From Oscillospiraceae bacterium (lineage in GTDB: Bacteria > Bacillota_A > Clostridia > Oscillospirales > WRJC01), in assembly GCA_009782405.1 (NCBI GenBank), contig WRJC01000020.1:1-63091 (forward strand): a DNA stretch of 63,091 bases. The letters are read 5' to 3'. The notes under the pieces were generated by a model. That model was given only the letters and a program-made list of their open reading frames with translations. It did not search any database and was not told the origin of the DNA. The translations under genes and the position numbers were made by a program. Shown here piece after piece: positions 34,647 to 42,804 of this stretch; within the stretch, counting starts at the first letter, position 1; every line of letters starts with the position of its first letter.

Positions 34647-35486
34647 TCAGCCCTCCTCCGGCATTTCAAAATTATATTTTTCCAAATAACCAAAAACGAG
34701 ATACACGCCGTCGGTTTCTTCTTCGTCGTAGAATGCGGTAAGAGTCCATACGCCGATTCCGTCATCTAAAATATAGTCGCCTTTTTCATCGAGCGTCCAT
34801 CCCAAACCGACGAGCGTATTTATATACTTTTCAAGTTCCGCTTTTGATGAGTTTTCGATTGCAATCGAATACACATCGAATTCATCCTCACCGTCCGTAA
34901 AAGCTATTTTCCCGTAGGGATATACAGGGATTGTGTCGGGCAGCTTTTCCGGCCAATCGTAGTCCATGTACAAAGATTCGAGATCGCGCCCCGTGTCGCT
35001 TACATACATCCCAACTCCGTAATCTTCATAATATGACATGCCAAGCGACCATGTGCCTTTTACCAAATATACGCTTTCGTCTTCGCCGTCATCGACGAGA
35101 AGCCATCCGTCGGATTGAAGAGTTTTTATGTACGATTCATAAGATGGCCTTTCGGTATTTGTGATCAGCATAAACAGGTCTTTTTCGAAAAAGTATTTTA
35201 TGTATGAAACTTCCCCGTCGGGATAAGCCGGGTGCCCGGCTGGAAAATCGGATGCCGGCCAATCCGTTTTAACCGTTTCCCCGTTTTCGATCGCCGAAGT
35301 GGCTTTGAGAAACCATGCGGTCATTCCGCCTTCAGGCGGTTCGTTTTTTTTCGGTTCGGGCTTTTTCGATTTTTCGCCGGATGTACTGTTCGAACTCGAT
35401 GAATGGTCGGCGCTCGAATTGATTTTGCAAGCGGCAAGCGGCAAAAGCATCGCTATGCACAAAACGAAAACTATCGTTTTTTTCAT
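34647..35486 (-). CDS. Lipoprotein with a duplicated domain
   Basis: The 279-residue product has a lipoprotein signal peptide ending LLPLAAC (Cys20) and a Ser/Lys/Glu linker (about 22-52). Two similar halves follow, each with a start around DWPxSDFPAGHPAYPDGE or DWPEKLPDTIPVYPYGK and a helix ending in a 'GW' motif (YESYIKTLQSDGW and LEKYINTLVGLGW). The function is unknown. A clear promoter lies upstream, and the zinc-ribbon membrane gene follows immediately. Confidence 0.78.
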   Translation of the reverse strand: MKKTIVFVLCIAMLLPLAACKINSSADHSSSSNSTSGEKSKKPEPKKNEPPEGGMTAWFLKATSAIENGETVKTDWPASDFPAGHPAYPDGEVSYIKYFFEKDLFMLITNTERPSYESYIKTLQSDGWLLVDDGEDESVYLVKGTWSLGMSYYEDYGVGMYVSDTGRDLESLYMDYDWPEKLPDTIPVYPYGKIAFTDGEDEFDVYSIAIENSSKAELEKYINTLVGLGWTLDEKGDYILDDGIGVWTLTAFYDEEETDGVYLVFGYLEKYNFEMPEEG

Positions 35487-35545
35487 TTTTGTTTCCTCCT
35501 TAAATTTGCGTTGATTTTTTTTGTCAAGCGGTTTTTATATGCAAA

Positions 35546-35574
35546 ATTATATCATATAAGGCGAAAAATGTAAA
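35546..35574 (-). promoter_or_regulatory. Promoter for lipoprotein / zinc-ribbon operon
   Basis: Minus-strand TTTACA (35569-35574), 17-base spacer and TATAAT (35546-35551), about 60 bases before the lipoprotein ATG, which has a GGAGG site. Confidence 0.7.
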
Positions 35575-35609
35575 GGTATATTTTTTTCACAAAACTATAA
35601 CCCCCCGCC

Positions 35610-35635
35610 AAAAATCCCACAATAACGGGGATTTT
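35610..35635 (-). terminator. Terminator after the LuxR-type regulator gene
   Basis: Read on the minus strand, AATCCC and GGGATT form a short stem with a 9-base loop followed by TTT, just after the regulator stop at 35647. The stem is weak in G+C compared with the other terminators here. Confidence 0.45.
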
Positions 35636-35646
35636 AAAATTTGTTT

Positions 35647-37284
35647 TTAATTTTTTGCTTCCGTTTCAAAAGCATTGGCCCAAGGCGCCACATCGCGCCG
35701 CCCTTCGACGGGCAGCTTTTTCAGCAGATTCCGCACATGGATTTTTACCGTACCCTCCGACAAAAACATTTCGGCTGCGATTTCGGGGTTCGTCATATCC
35801 CTTTGAAGGCAAGCCAGCATATCCTTTTCCCTGCCTGTAAGCCCATACCTATTTGCGATGGCGGTCATATTTGGATAGGGATCGTTTGCGCCGATCAATT
35901 TGTTTCGGATGGATTCCATTTGTTTGTTCGCTTCGGCGGACTTTATCCGGAGTTTGCGGATTACTTCGCTTCTCGACTTGCCCTCGATTAATAACAGGGC
36001 AAATTCGATTTCTTCCCGCGACAACTTTGCATCTTCCATTCGCTGCTTTTCCGCTTCCTGCGACGATCCATCGTCATCCGGGGGAGCTTCGATTCCTCCG
36101 CGTAGCAGGGCGTATAAAGCGGATGCGAAAGTTTTTTCTTTGTGGCGCTCAAAAATGATAAAAACCAGAATGATAAAAACGACGGAAGACAAAGCCGCGG
36201 AAATGTACAAGGGGACATCGAGTTTTTGCAGCGATTCGGGTATCCAGACCCCTCCCGCCCACATGACGGCGGATGAAACCAGATTGACGAAAACGCCCAA
36301 GGAAGATACAAAAACGGGGCGTTTCGTGCCCGCGAGCAAAAATATCGGTATGGTCAATATGAAAAACTCGGTATAGGTCCCTCCGAGGCCGTCGGTTACG
36401 GCAAGCGGTATCAGGATGGCGTTTTCATTTGCAGGCGTCAATGCGAGTATGATGCCAATCAGCGACAGACCCATTCCGATGATAACCCCCAGCCGCTCAT
36501 GGCCTTTGTCGTTTATGATCCCATACAGCAGGAAACCGATGGAAGGGAGGCAGAATCCGAGTATGAAATACAGGAGGTTTTCCTCGTAAATTCCGGCGTG
36601 GATGATATTGCTGTGGATTATCGCGTTCATCGCGTCAAGCCAAAAAAGAACGATCATAGTGGCAAAAAAAAGCAATATAGTCCGCTTTGAAATGCGAAAC
36701 GCGCTCCCCGGGGGCATTTTTTCGGGGGCTGCGATATCGCGGCGCACGCCGATCCAAGCGGGGATCGCCAAAAGCGCCGGGACAGCGAACGCTATTTCTT
36801 TCGGCGGGCCTATTATTCTCCAAGCCGCAAATACGATGACGCATGCGGCAATTCCGGACATATACTGCGTCAATTTGTTTTTTTGCTGCGTTGTATGTAA
36901 TATTCCATATACCCGGCGTGTGATCGCGGGCGCGAATAAAACCGGGGAGATTATGTACAATATTGCTCCGGGTATTTCGGGGAGAAGGGCGAAAACCGCC
37001 GTTATCGCGATTGCGGCGGGCGTCGCGAAAAATGCGATGCGTGAAAGGCCGCCGGGATTGTTGCCGAAGCGCAGGCCGAAGGCCGCGATCGAGAAAGCGA
37101 ATACGGCCATAAAACAAAAAGGGATGAATATTTTGATTTCTCGGTGCCCGGTTTCAGAAATCGCAAACGTATAATATCCGTATCTCATCAAAAACAGCCA
37201 TGAAAGGGAACCGAACCAGCCCCACCATTCGCGCCGCTTCGTCGTATGCGTATGCGCCGCTTCGCCGGAAATTTTTGCATTCAT
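35647..37284 (-). CDS. LuxR-type regulator with polytopic membrane sensor domain
   Basis: The 545-residue protein has an N-terminal half with about twelve hydrophobic helices (residues ~20-405), arranged like an MFS-type carrier. A short acidic linker (DDDGSSQEAEKQRMEDAK) and a C-terminal LuxR helix-turn-helix follow (GLTGREKDMLACLQRDMTNP ... SEGTVKIHVRNLLKKL). Such proteins are thought to sense a signal in or across the membrane and bind DNA directly from it. It is the last gene of the series that includes the methyltransferase and ABC exporter genes, 7 bases downstream of the methyltransferase. Known relatives are abundant in Coriobacteria such as Eggerthella (from memory). Confidence 0.85.
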   Translation of the reverse strand: MNAKISGEAAHTHTTKRREWWGWFGSLSWLFLMRYGYYTFAISETGHREIKIFIPFCFMAVFAFSIAAFGLRFGNNPGGLSRIAFFATPAAIAITAVFALLPEIPGAILYIISPVLFAPAITRRVYGILHTTQQKNKLTQYMSGIAACVIVFAAWRIIGPPKEIAFAVPALLAIPAWIGVRRDIAAPEKMPPGSAFRISKRTILLFFATMIVLFWLDAMNAIIHSNIIHAGIYEENLLYFILGFCLPSIGFLLYGIINDKGHERLGVIIGMGLSLIGIILALTPANENAILIPLAVTDGLGGTYTEFFILTIPIFLLAGTKRPVFVSSLGVFVNLVSSAVMWAGGVWIPESLQKLDVPLYISAALSSVVFIILVFIIFERHKEKTFASALYALLRGGIEAPPDDDGSSQEAEKQRMEDAKLSREEIEFALLLIEGKSRSEVIRKLRIKSAEANKQMESIRNKLIGANDPYPNMTAIANRYGLTGREKDMLACLQRDMTNPEIAAEMFLSEGTVKIHVRNLLKKLPVEGRRDVAPWANAFETEAKN

Positions 37285-37291
37285 AAATATT

Positions 37292-38419
37292 TTACCAAAA
37301 TAAATTGTACAGCGTCTGGTTTATCCCGAATTTTCCCACCGTTTCGTCGAGCTCGCGTTTGATTTTTGATATGTTTGCGTTGGCTTTTGTTTTTTTTGCC
37401 CTGATCAAAAGGTTTTTGGGCGAATGCGAGATGTCCACAAATTCTATCAATTCGGTTTTGTAATTTTTTATCTCCAAAATATTGCACCTTATCGCATTTG
37501 TCAGAAGCGCCGAAAAGCGCTCTTTCACTATCCCGTATTTTAGAATATTCGCCATCGGCGCCGCATCGATTTGGGCGTTTACCTCGTGCTCGCAGCAGGG
37601 CGCGGCAAATATGAGCTCAGATTGCCATTTTAGGGCGTTATAGAGCGCGTGGTCGGTCGCCGTGTCGCAGCCGTGCAGCGATACGACCACATCCGGCGCA
37701 AATTTCGGCTCGTAACCTTCTATGTCGGCCGCTTCGAATGCCAAATTTTTGTATCCGTATTTTCGCGCCAGCAAATTGCAGTCCCCGACCACTTTTTCTT
37801 TCAGATCGACTCCGACGATATTTATGGAGTCTTCGGAGAATTTTTTTATTTTTGCGAGGTAATGGTACAAAACAAAAGTGAGGTATGATTTCCCGCAGCC
37901 GAAATCCACGAGGTTTATTTTGTTTTGCCTTTTGTATATCCCGTCCAAATTTTCGGACATATCGTCAAAAAGTTCTATAAATCTGTTGATCTGCCTGAAT
38001 TTGTCGTGCATGCGTTCCACGATTTTGCGCTCTTTCGTAAATATGCCGAGCTCGATTAGAACGGGGACATCGTCGCCTTCTTCGATTATATATTTTTTTT
38101 CGCGGTCATGGCCGGAATGCGCCAAATCCATGGGTTTGCTTTTTGTTTTGTGAAATGAGATTTCACCGTTTTTGTTGAATGCCATGTAATGCGCCTCGAC
38201 CAAAAATATATCGGCTTGTTTGTATTTCAAGATTTTTTCGCCGAAATAATCGCATAGATTTTTAATCGGTACATTTTCGTGAAACGCTTGATTGTTTGCG
38301 ATATGCTCGAAATGCATATATTCCTCTTGTTTGATTTTTATTTTTCGGCCGGCGAGCTTCGCGTCATTTTTATCGATCGGCTGCGAAAATATGATTTTTT
38401 GCGTTTTTATGAAATCCAT
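37292..38419 (-). CDS. SAM-dependent methyltransferase (Methyltransf_32 / METTL25-like)
   Basis: The 375-residue protein has a Rossmann methyltransferase core in the second half: SAM-binding NLVDFGCGKSYLTFVLY (motif I), NIVGVDLKEKVV (motif II), DVVVSLHGCDTATDHAL (motif IV) and FAAPCCEHEVNAQ. The arrangement resembles the family that includes human METTL25/RRNAD1 and bacterial proteins of unknown target. The first ~140 residues form an extra domain. It shares a base with the stop of the exporter gene (38419), so translation is coupled. The substrate is unknown. Confidence 0.8.
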   Translation of the reverse strand: MDFIKTQKIIFSQPIDKNDAKLAGRKIKIKQEEYMHFEHIANNQAFHENVPIKNLCDYFGEKILKYKQADIFLVEAHYMAFNKNGEISFHKTKSKPMDLAHSGHDREKKYIIEEGDDVPVLIELGIFTKERKIVERMHDKFRQINRFIELFDDMSENLDGIYKRQNKINLVDFGCGKSYLTFVLYHYLAKIKKFSEDSINIVGVDLKEKVVGDCNLLARKYGYKNLAFEAADIEGYEPKFAPDVVVSLHGCDTATDHALYNALKWQSELIFAAPCCEHEVNAQIDAAPMANILKYGIVKERFSALLTNAIRCNILEIKNYKTELIEFVDISHSPKNLLIRAKKTKANANISKIKRELDETVGKFGINQTLYNLFW

Positions 38420-40239
38420 TATATTTTAATTTCGTCTTCAAATTGACGCGTGTACAAATCGAAATATCTGCCTTTTTTACGCATCAATTGATCGTGAGTG
38501 CCCCTTTCGATTATTTTTCCGTCGTGCACAAGCAAAATCGTGTCCGCGCTTTTTATCGTGGAAAGCCTGTGTGCTATAACAAACGAAGTCCTCCCTTTCA
38601 GCAAAGTGGTTATCGCGTTTTGGATCAGCTGTTCCGTTTCGGTGTCCACCGAGCTGGTGGCTTCGTCCAATATGAATATGCGCGGATCAACCAAAACCGC
38701 GCGGGCAAGCGAAATCAGCTGTTTTTGCCCCGTGGAGAGTTTATCCCCGCCCTCGCCCACGTCCGCATCCCATTTTCCCTCAAGCGTTTCTATTATTTTG
38801 TCGGCTGAAATCAGCTTGGCCGCGGCGATCACTTCCTCGTCGTCGGCATCGAGCCTTCCGTATTTTATATTTTCTTTTACCGTTCCCGAAAACAAATGCG
38901 AGTTTTGCAACACGTACCCCAAATGGCTGTGGAGCCAAAGCTGGCTTCTTTCTTTTATGTCTTTTCCGTCGATAAGGATTTTGCCGCTTGTCGGCTCGAA
39001 AAAGCGGCATACCAAATTCACCAGCGTGGATTTTCCCGCTCCGGTTTCCCCCACTATCGCCACGCATTCCCCCGCTTTCACCGTCAGGTCAAAATGTTCG
39101 AAAATATTGACGGTGCTTTCCGGGTAGCTGAAAGTCACATCCGAAAACTCTATTTCTCCCACAAGTTCTTCCCAATTTTCGCGTTTCGGAAAAAAATTGT
39201 CCCCGTATTTTTTCATCACCTCAGGCGCATCGATGATTTCCGGAGCCGTTTCGAGCAAAGTCGTCACCCTTTCGACGTTCACTTGCGCCGCCACGAAATC
39301 GGTTATCGTCGTTGCTATTTGCTGTATCGGGTTGAATATGTCCAGCGAATAGCTTATAAAAGCCGAAAGCGTCCCTATGGGCAGCGCGTGTGCAACTCCG
39401 TCCAATATGTTGCTGCCGCCGGAATACAGGATAAAAGCGGTGGCAATCGAACCTATGGAAAATATGAGGGGGTAATATATGGATCGCAAACCGGCCGATT
39501 GCGTCATGCGTTTTTTTAAATCGCCCGTGATAGCCATGAATTCTCCATGATTGTGATTTTCTATCACAAGGGTTTTCGTGGTTTTCGAACCCACTATCCC
39601 TTCGTTCATCGCCGCAGTCATTTTGGAATTTATTTTTCTCGCTGCGCGGTTTGTCCTAAGTATCCTGATTTGAAAAAAAGCGGTGATGAAGCCGAGCAGG
39701 GGTATTATAGCCAAAACTATGAGCGCCATGCGCCAATCGAGGGCGAACATGGCGATAAACGCCCCGATGACAAACGCCCCTCCCCATATGAAATCCACAA
39801 GCGACCAAGCGATCCGATCGCCGATCAACCCCGTGTCCGACATCGTCCTCGCCATGAGATAACCCACCGGGGTTTTGTTGTAGTACGAAAAAGGCAGGGT
39901 TTGCAAATGATAGAAAACCGCACGGCGTATATCCTTGCCGATGTTTATTTCCACCGAGGCGGCCGCCCGCACAAAACTCCTGACTACTATTCCCTGCGAA
40001 ATAAAAGCAAAACCTATGAGCGATATGAAAATCGGCAGCCCGTCCATCGTCTTGTTTTGGATGAAATTGTTTATGGCATACCTCAAAAAAAGCGGATATG
40101 AAATATCGCAGAGCGAACAATAAATCATGAGCGCCACTATCATTATGATTTTGTTTTTGTATGGTTTGGCAAATGGGAGGATATTTTTCCAAACTCCGAT
40201 TGAAAACGGCGCGTTGTAATCCTCGTCTTGATAATCCAT
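38419..40239 (-). CDS. ABC exporter subunit (catalytic Glu, altered signature)
   Basis: A 606-residue half-transporter with six membrane helices (about 25-330) and an ATP-binding domain: Walker A GETGAGKST, Q-loop LGYVLQNSHLFSG, signature LSTGQKQL, Walker B with Glu (FILDEATSSVD) and H-loop VIAHRLST. It pairs with the product of the next gene upstream to form a heterodimeric exporter of lipids, drugs or peptides. The signature is altered (LSTGQ in place of LSGGQ), which fits the partner of a degenerate site. The neighbouring gene is 90 bases away. Confidence 0.92.
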   Translation of the reverse strand: MDYQDEDYNAPFSIGVWKNILPFAKPYKNKIIMIVALMIYCSLCDISYPLFLRYAINNFIQNKTMDGLPIFISLIGFAFISQGIVVRSFVRAAASVEINIGKDIRRAVFYHLQTLPFSYYNKTPVGYLMARTMSDTGLIGDRIAWSLVDFIWGGAFVIGAFIAMFALDWRMALIVLAIIPLLGFITAFFQIRILRTNRAARKINSKMTAAMNEGIVGSKTTKTLVIENHNHGEFMAITGDLKKRMTQSAGLRSIYYPLIFSIGSIATAFILYSGGSNILDGVAHALPIGTLSAFISYSLDIFNPIQQIATTITDFVAAQVNVERVTTLLETAPEIIDAPEVMKKYGDNFFPKRENWEELVGEIEFSDVTFSYPESTVNIFEHFDLTVKAGECVAIVGETGAGKSTLVNLVCRFFEPTSGKILIDGKDIKERSQLWLHSHLGYVLQNSHLFSGTVKENIKYGRLDADDEEVIAAAKLISADKIIETLEGKWDADVGEGGDKLSTGQKQLISLARAVLVDPRIFILDEATSSVDTETEQLIQNAITTLLKGRTSFVIAHRLSTIKSADTILLVHDGKIIERGTHDQLMRKKGRYFDLYTRQFEDEIKI

Positions 40240-40260
40240 GAAAAAACCTCCGGTTTTTTT

Positions 40261-40329
40261 AGTTATCAGTTGTCAGCGGAACGAGTTATCAGTGGAACGA
40301 GGGGAACTACTAACTGAAAACTGACAACT
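40261..40329. repeat. Small inverted and direct repeats between the two exporter genes
   Basis: AGTTATCAGT (40261-40270) recurs with a one-base shift at about 40284, each copy near GGAACGAG, and AGTTGTCAG (40268-40276) is an exact inverted match of CTGACAACT (40321-40329). The region overlaps the end of the upstream exporter gene. Such 'GTTATCAGTTGTCAG' minisatellites occur in other bacteria. The role here is unknown; it may form an mRNA hairpin that tunes the ratio of the two subunits. Confidence 0.5.
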
Positions 40330-42170
40330 CATTTATACTCTTCCGCGACAGAGGATTGCAAATCGTATATGCGTTTATACATCCCTTCGCGGCGAATCAA
40401 TTCTTCGTGGGTCCCGTAATCTTCTATTTTGCCTTCGCGCAAAACCAATATTCGATCCGAGTGCATCAATGTGCTTATCCTGTGGGAAATTATCATGACT
40501 GCCGCATCGGCTGTATTCTGTTTTAGCGCGGCCCTGATTTTCGCATCGGTTTCGGTGTCCACTGCCGAAAGCGAATCGTCGAAGATCATCACCGGGGCTT
40601 TTTGCATCAGCATCCTCGCGATTGCCACCCTTTGTTTTTGCCCACCCGACAAAGTGACTCCCCTCTCGCCCACAATCGTTTCGTATTGTTCGGGAAATTC
40701 CATTATAGCCCCGTGAATGTTGGCGACTGCCGAAACATGGTGCATTTCTTCGGTTTCAGCATCCGGATTCGGCGAAACTATGTTTTGTTTTATCGTTTTT
40801 GAAAACAGAAATGGCTCCTGCAGCACAAGTGCGATATTTTTTCTCGCTTCGGCGAGTGGGATTTTTTTTATATTCGCCCCATCGACCAAAATTTCCCCGT
40901 TGTTGTCGTCCAAATCATACAACCTCGTCAAAAGGTAGCTGATAGTGGATTTTCCGCTTCCGGTCCCTCCGAGAACTCCAAGGGTCTTGCCTTTTTCGAG
41001 GCTGAATGAAACATTTTCCAAAATGAGTCTGTTTTCTTCGCTATATCTGAAAGTCGCATTTTTGAATTCTATGCGCTCGTATTTGCGTGCGCCGTTTTCG
41101 TTTGGCGCAATGTCTTCGTGCTCCACAGATAATATTTCGAGTATCCTTTTTGCCGAAACTGTGGCTTTGCTGAAATTCGAGAGTGTGCGCCCGAGCCCGC
41201 GTATGGGCCAGATCAACATTGAAGTGTAAGTGTAAAACGATTGGAAAGTGCCTATGCTCATTCCGCCCCTTACGCACTTGTAAATGCCGAATGCGAGCAC
41301 GATGGCGAGTTGCAGCCCGCATATGATGTCACCTATGCCCCAGTAGTTGGAAAGAGCATTGACCACGCGTTTCGCCTTGCCCGCGTAGGCTTCGTTTTTG
41401 CCGTCAAAGCGTTCCATTTCACATTGCTCGCGCCCAAATGCCCTGACCACGCGCACTCCGGTAAAATTTTCCTGCACTCCCGCTTGCAGCGCGCCTTCGG
41501 CTTCATCTGCGTCTTTGAATTTTTTGGCTATCGAACCGTAATAAAAAAAGCTGAAAAGAAACAGCGCCGGCATCAAAACCACCGCCGAAAGCGTCATCGC
41601 CGAATCCATTGCCAGCATCATGGAAAGGGAAATTATTATCGTGAAAAAACTGCGGAGCATTTCGGGCAAATCGTTGGACAAAAAATTTTTTACGGTATCC
41701 ACATCGGAAGTCGAGCGCTGTATTATGTCCCCGGTTTGGTTTTTTACGTGCCATGAAAACGGGAGTTTTTGTATGTGCGCGTATAATTTGTTTCTCAGGT
41801 TCATCGTGATGAATTCAGCGGCTTCCAAAACAAAATAGCGCCTGCACATGGCAGTTATCGTCTCAACGAAAAATATCCCCGAAAAAAGCGCTATCAATAT
41901 CCAAAGATTTTGCCTCAAATATTCTATTCCGCCGATATTTTCCACAATGCCGGCAAGATAATCCGGGATTTTTTCGTTGCCCAAAATGTTGTCTATTATG
42001 AATCTGACAATCTGCGGGATAAAATAGTATAACAGAAGCGCGGCGAATATGAAAAAAACCGCAAAAACGATTTGGACCCTCCTGCCTTTTGACAGTTCAA
42101 AAATCATCGAAGCCCTGCCGCCGGTTTCTTTTCTGTGTATTTCATATTTGCTTTTTTTGTCGTTCATCAA
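40329..42170 (-). CDS. ABC exporter subunit (degenerate Walker B)
   Basis: A 613-residue half-transporter with six membrane helices (about 30-340) and an ATP-binding domain: Walker A GGTGSGKST, signature LSGGQKQRVAIA, H-loop IISHRIST. Walker B reads VMIFDDSLSAVD, so the catalytic Glu is Asp, the mark of the non-hydrolysing site in heterodimeric exporters such as BmrCD and TM287/288. Together with the 606-residue neighbour it makes one transporter with one active and one degenerate site. It follows the radical SAM gene by 17 bases. Confidence 0.92.
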   Translation of the reverse strand: MMNDKKSKYEIHRKETGGRASMIFELSKGRRVQIVFAVFFIFAALLLYYFIPQIVRFIIDNILGNEKIPDYLAGIVENIGGIEYLRQNLWILIALFSGIFFVETITAMCRRYFVLEAAEFITMNLRNKLYAHIQKLPFSWHVKNQTGDIIQRSTSDVDTVKNFLSNDLPEMLRSFFTIIISLSMMLAMDSAMTLSAVVLMPALFLFSFFYYGSIAKKFKDADEAEGALQAGVQENFTGVRVVRAFGREQCEMERFDGKNEAYAGKAKRVVNALSNYWGIGDIICGLQLAIVLAFGIYKCVRGGMSIGTFQSFYTYTSMLIWPIRGLGRTLSNFSKATVSAKRILEILSVEHEDIAPNENGARKYERIEFKNATFRYSEENRLILENVSFSLEKGKTLGVLGGTGSGKSTISYLLTRLYDLDDNNGEILVDGANIKKIPLAEARKNIALVLQEPFLFSKTIKQNIVSPNPDAETEEMHHVSAVANIHGAIMEFPEQYETIVGERGVTLSGGQKQRVAIARMLMQKAPVMIFDDSLSAVDTETDAKIRAALKQNTADAAVMIISHRISTLMHSDRILVLREGKIEDYGTHEELIRREGMYKRIYDLQSSVAEEYK

Positions 42171-42187
42171 AAATCAAAAGCTCCATT

Positions 42188-42790
42188 TCAATCTATCATT
42201 TTTCTCACTCTGAACGAAAGACCGAGGCCATGCGCGATTTTTTTGCATTCTTCAATATCTTCCCCGTTAAGGATATCTACCACCGTAAGAGTCACATTCG
42301 GAACATGAAGTTTCGCCTTTTTTGCAAATTCCAGCATTTCATCGAAAGCGGGAAAGCCATAAATCGAATGGCAGATTTTGTCATAATGTTCGGCATCTTT
42401 TGCATTCATGCTGACAGACAAACTATCCACGATACCTTGCATTTCCGGCGTTATGTCATAATTTGCAATCAGGTTTCCGTGCCCGTTCGTGTTTATGCGC
42501 GTTTTTATGCTTGCATCTTTTTGTTTTAGCCAACGGAAGACCTCAAAGAGCGTATCGTGCCTGAGCATCGGCTCCCCGTACCCGCAGGCGACGATCTCCT
42601 CGTATTTTTCTATTTCGCGCTTCGATATGTCCTCTGATATCATTTCCAGATCCGGTTCACGCTCGAGCCATAGAACGTCTTCTCCGTTTACCGCGTCATG
42701 CATATTGCGGACGCAGAAATCGCAAGCGTTCGTGCATCTGTTGGTTATGTTCAAATACAGCGAGTTTCCCATTTCATAGCTTATCGTCAT
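42188..42790 (-). CDS. TatD-associated radical SAM protein
   Basis: A 200-residue radical SAM protein with the cluster motif C19-x3-C23-x2-C26 (CTNACDFC) preceded by YLNITNRC, then GYGEPMLRHDTLF as the SAM-binding 'GGEP'-like motif (here GYGEP). It matches the group often found fused or next to TatD nucleases (from memory, TIGR04038). No TatD gene is in the window. It may act on tRNA or a nucleic acid component, but its reaction is not established. It lies 14 bases after a PstS-like lipoprotein gene and before the ABC exporter genes, probably in one transcript. Confidence 0.75.
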   Translation of the reverse strand: MTISYEMGNSLYLNITNRCTNACDFCVRNMHDAVNGEDVLWLEREPDLEMISEDISKREIEKYEEIVACGYGEPMLRHDTLFEVFRWLKQKDASIKTRINTNGHGNLIANYDITPEMQGIVDSLSVSMNAKDAEHYDKICHSIYGFPAFDEMLEFAKKAKLHVPNVTLTVVDILNGEDIEECKKIAHGLGLSFRVRKMID

Positions 42791-42804
42791 AAACCAGGCT
42801 CCTT

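Noticed and set aside
40261..40329. CRISPR-like repeat array
   Set aside because: Only two or three short degenerate units with no regular spacers and no cas genes in the window.
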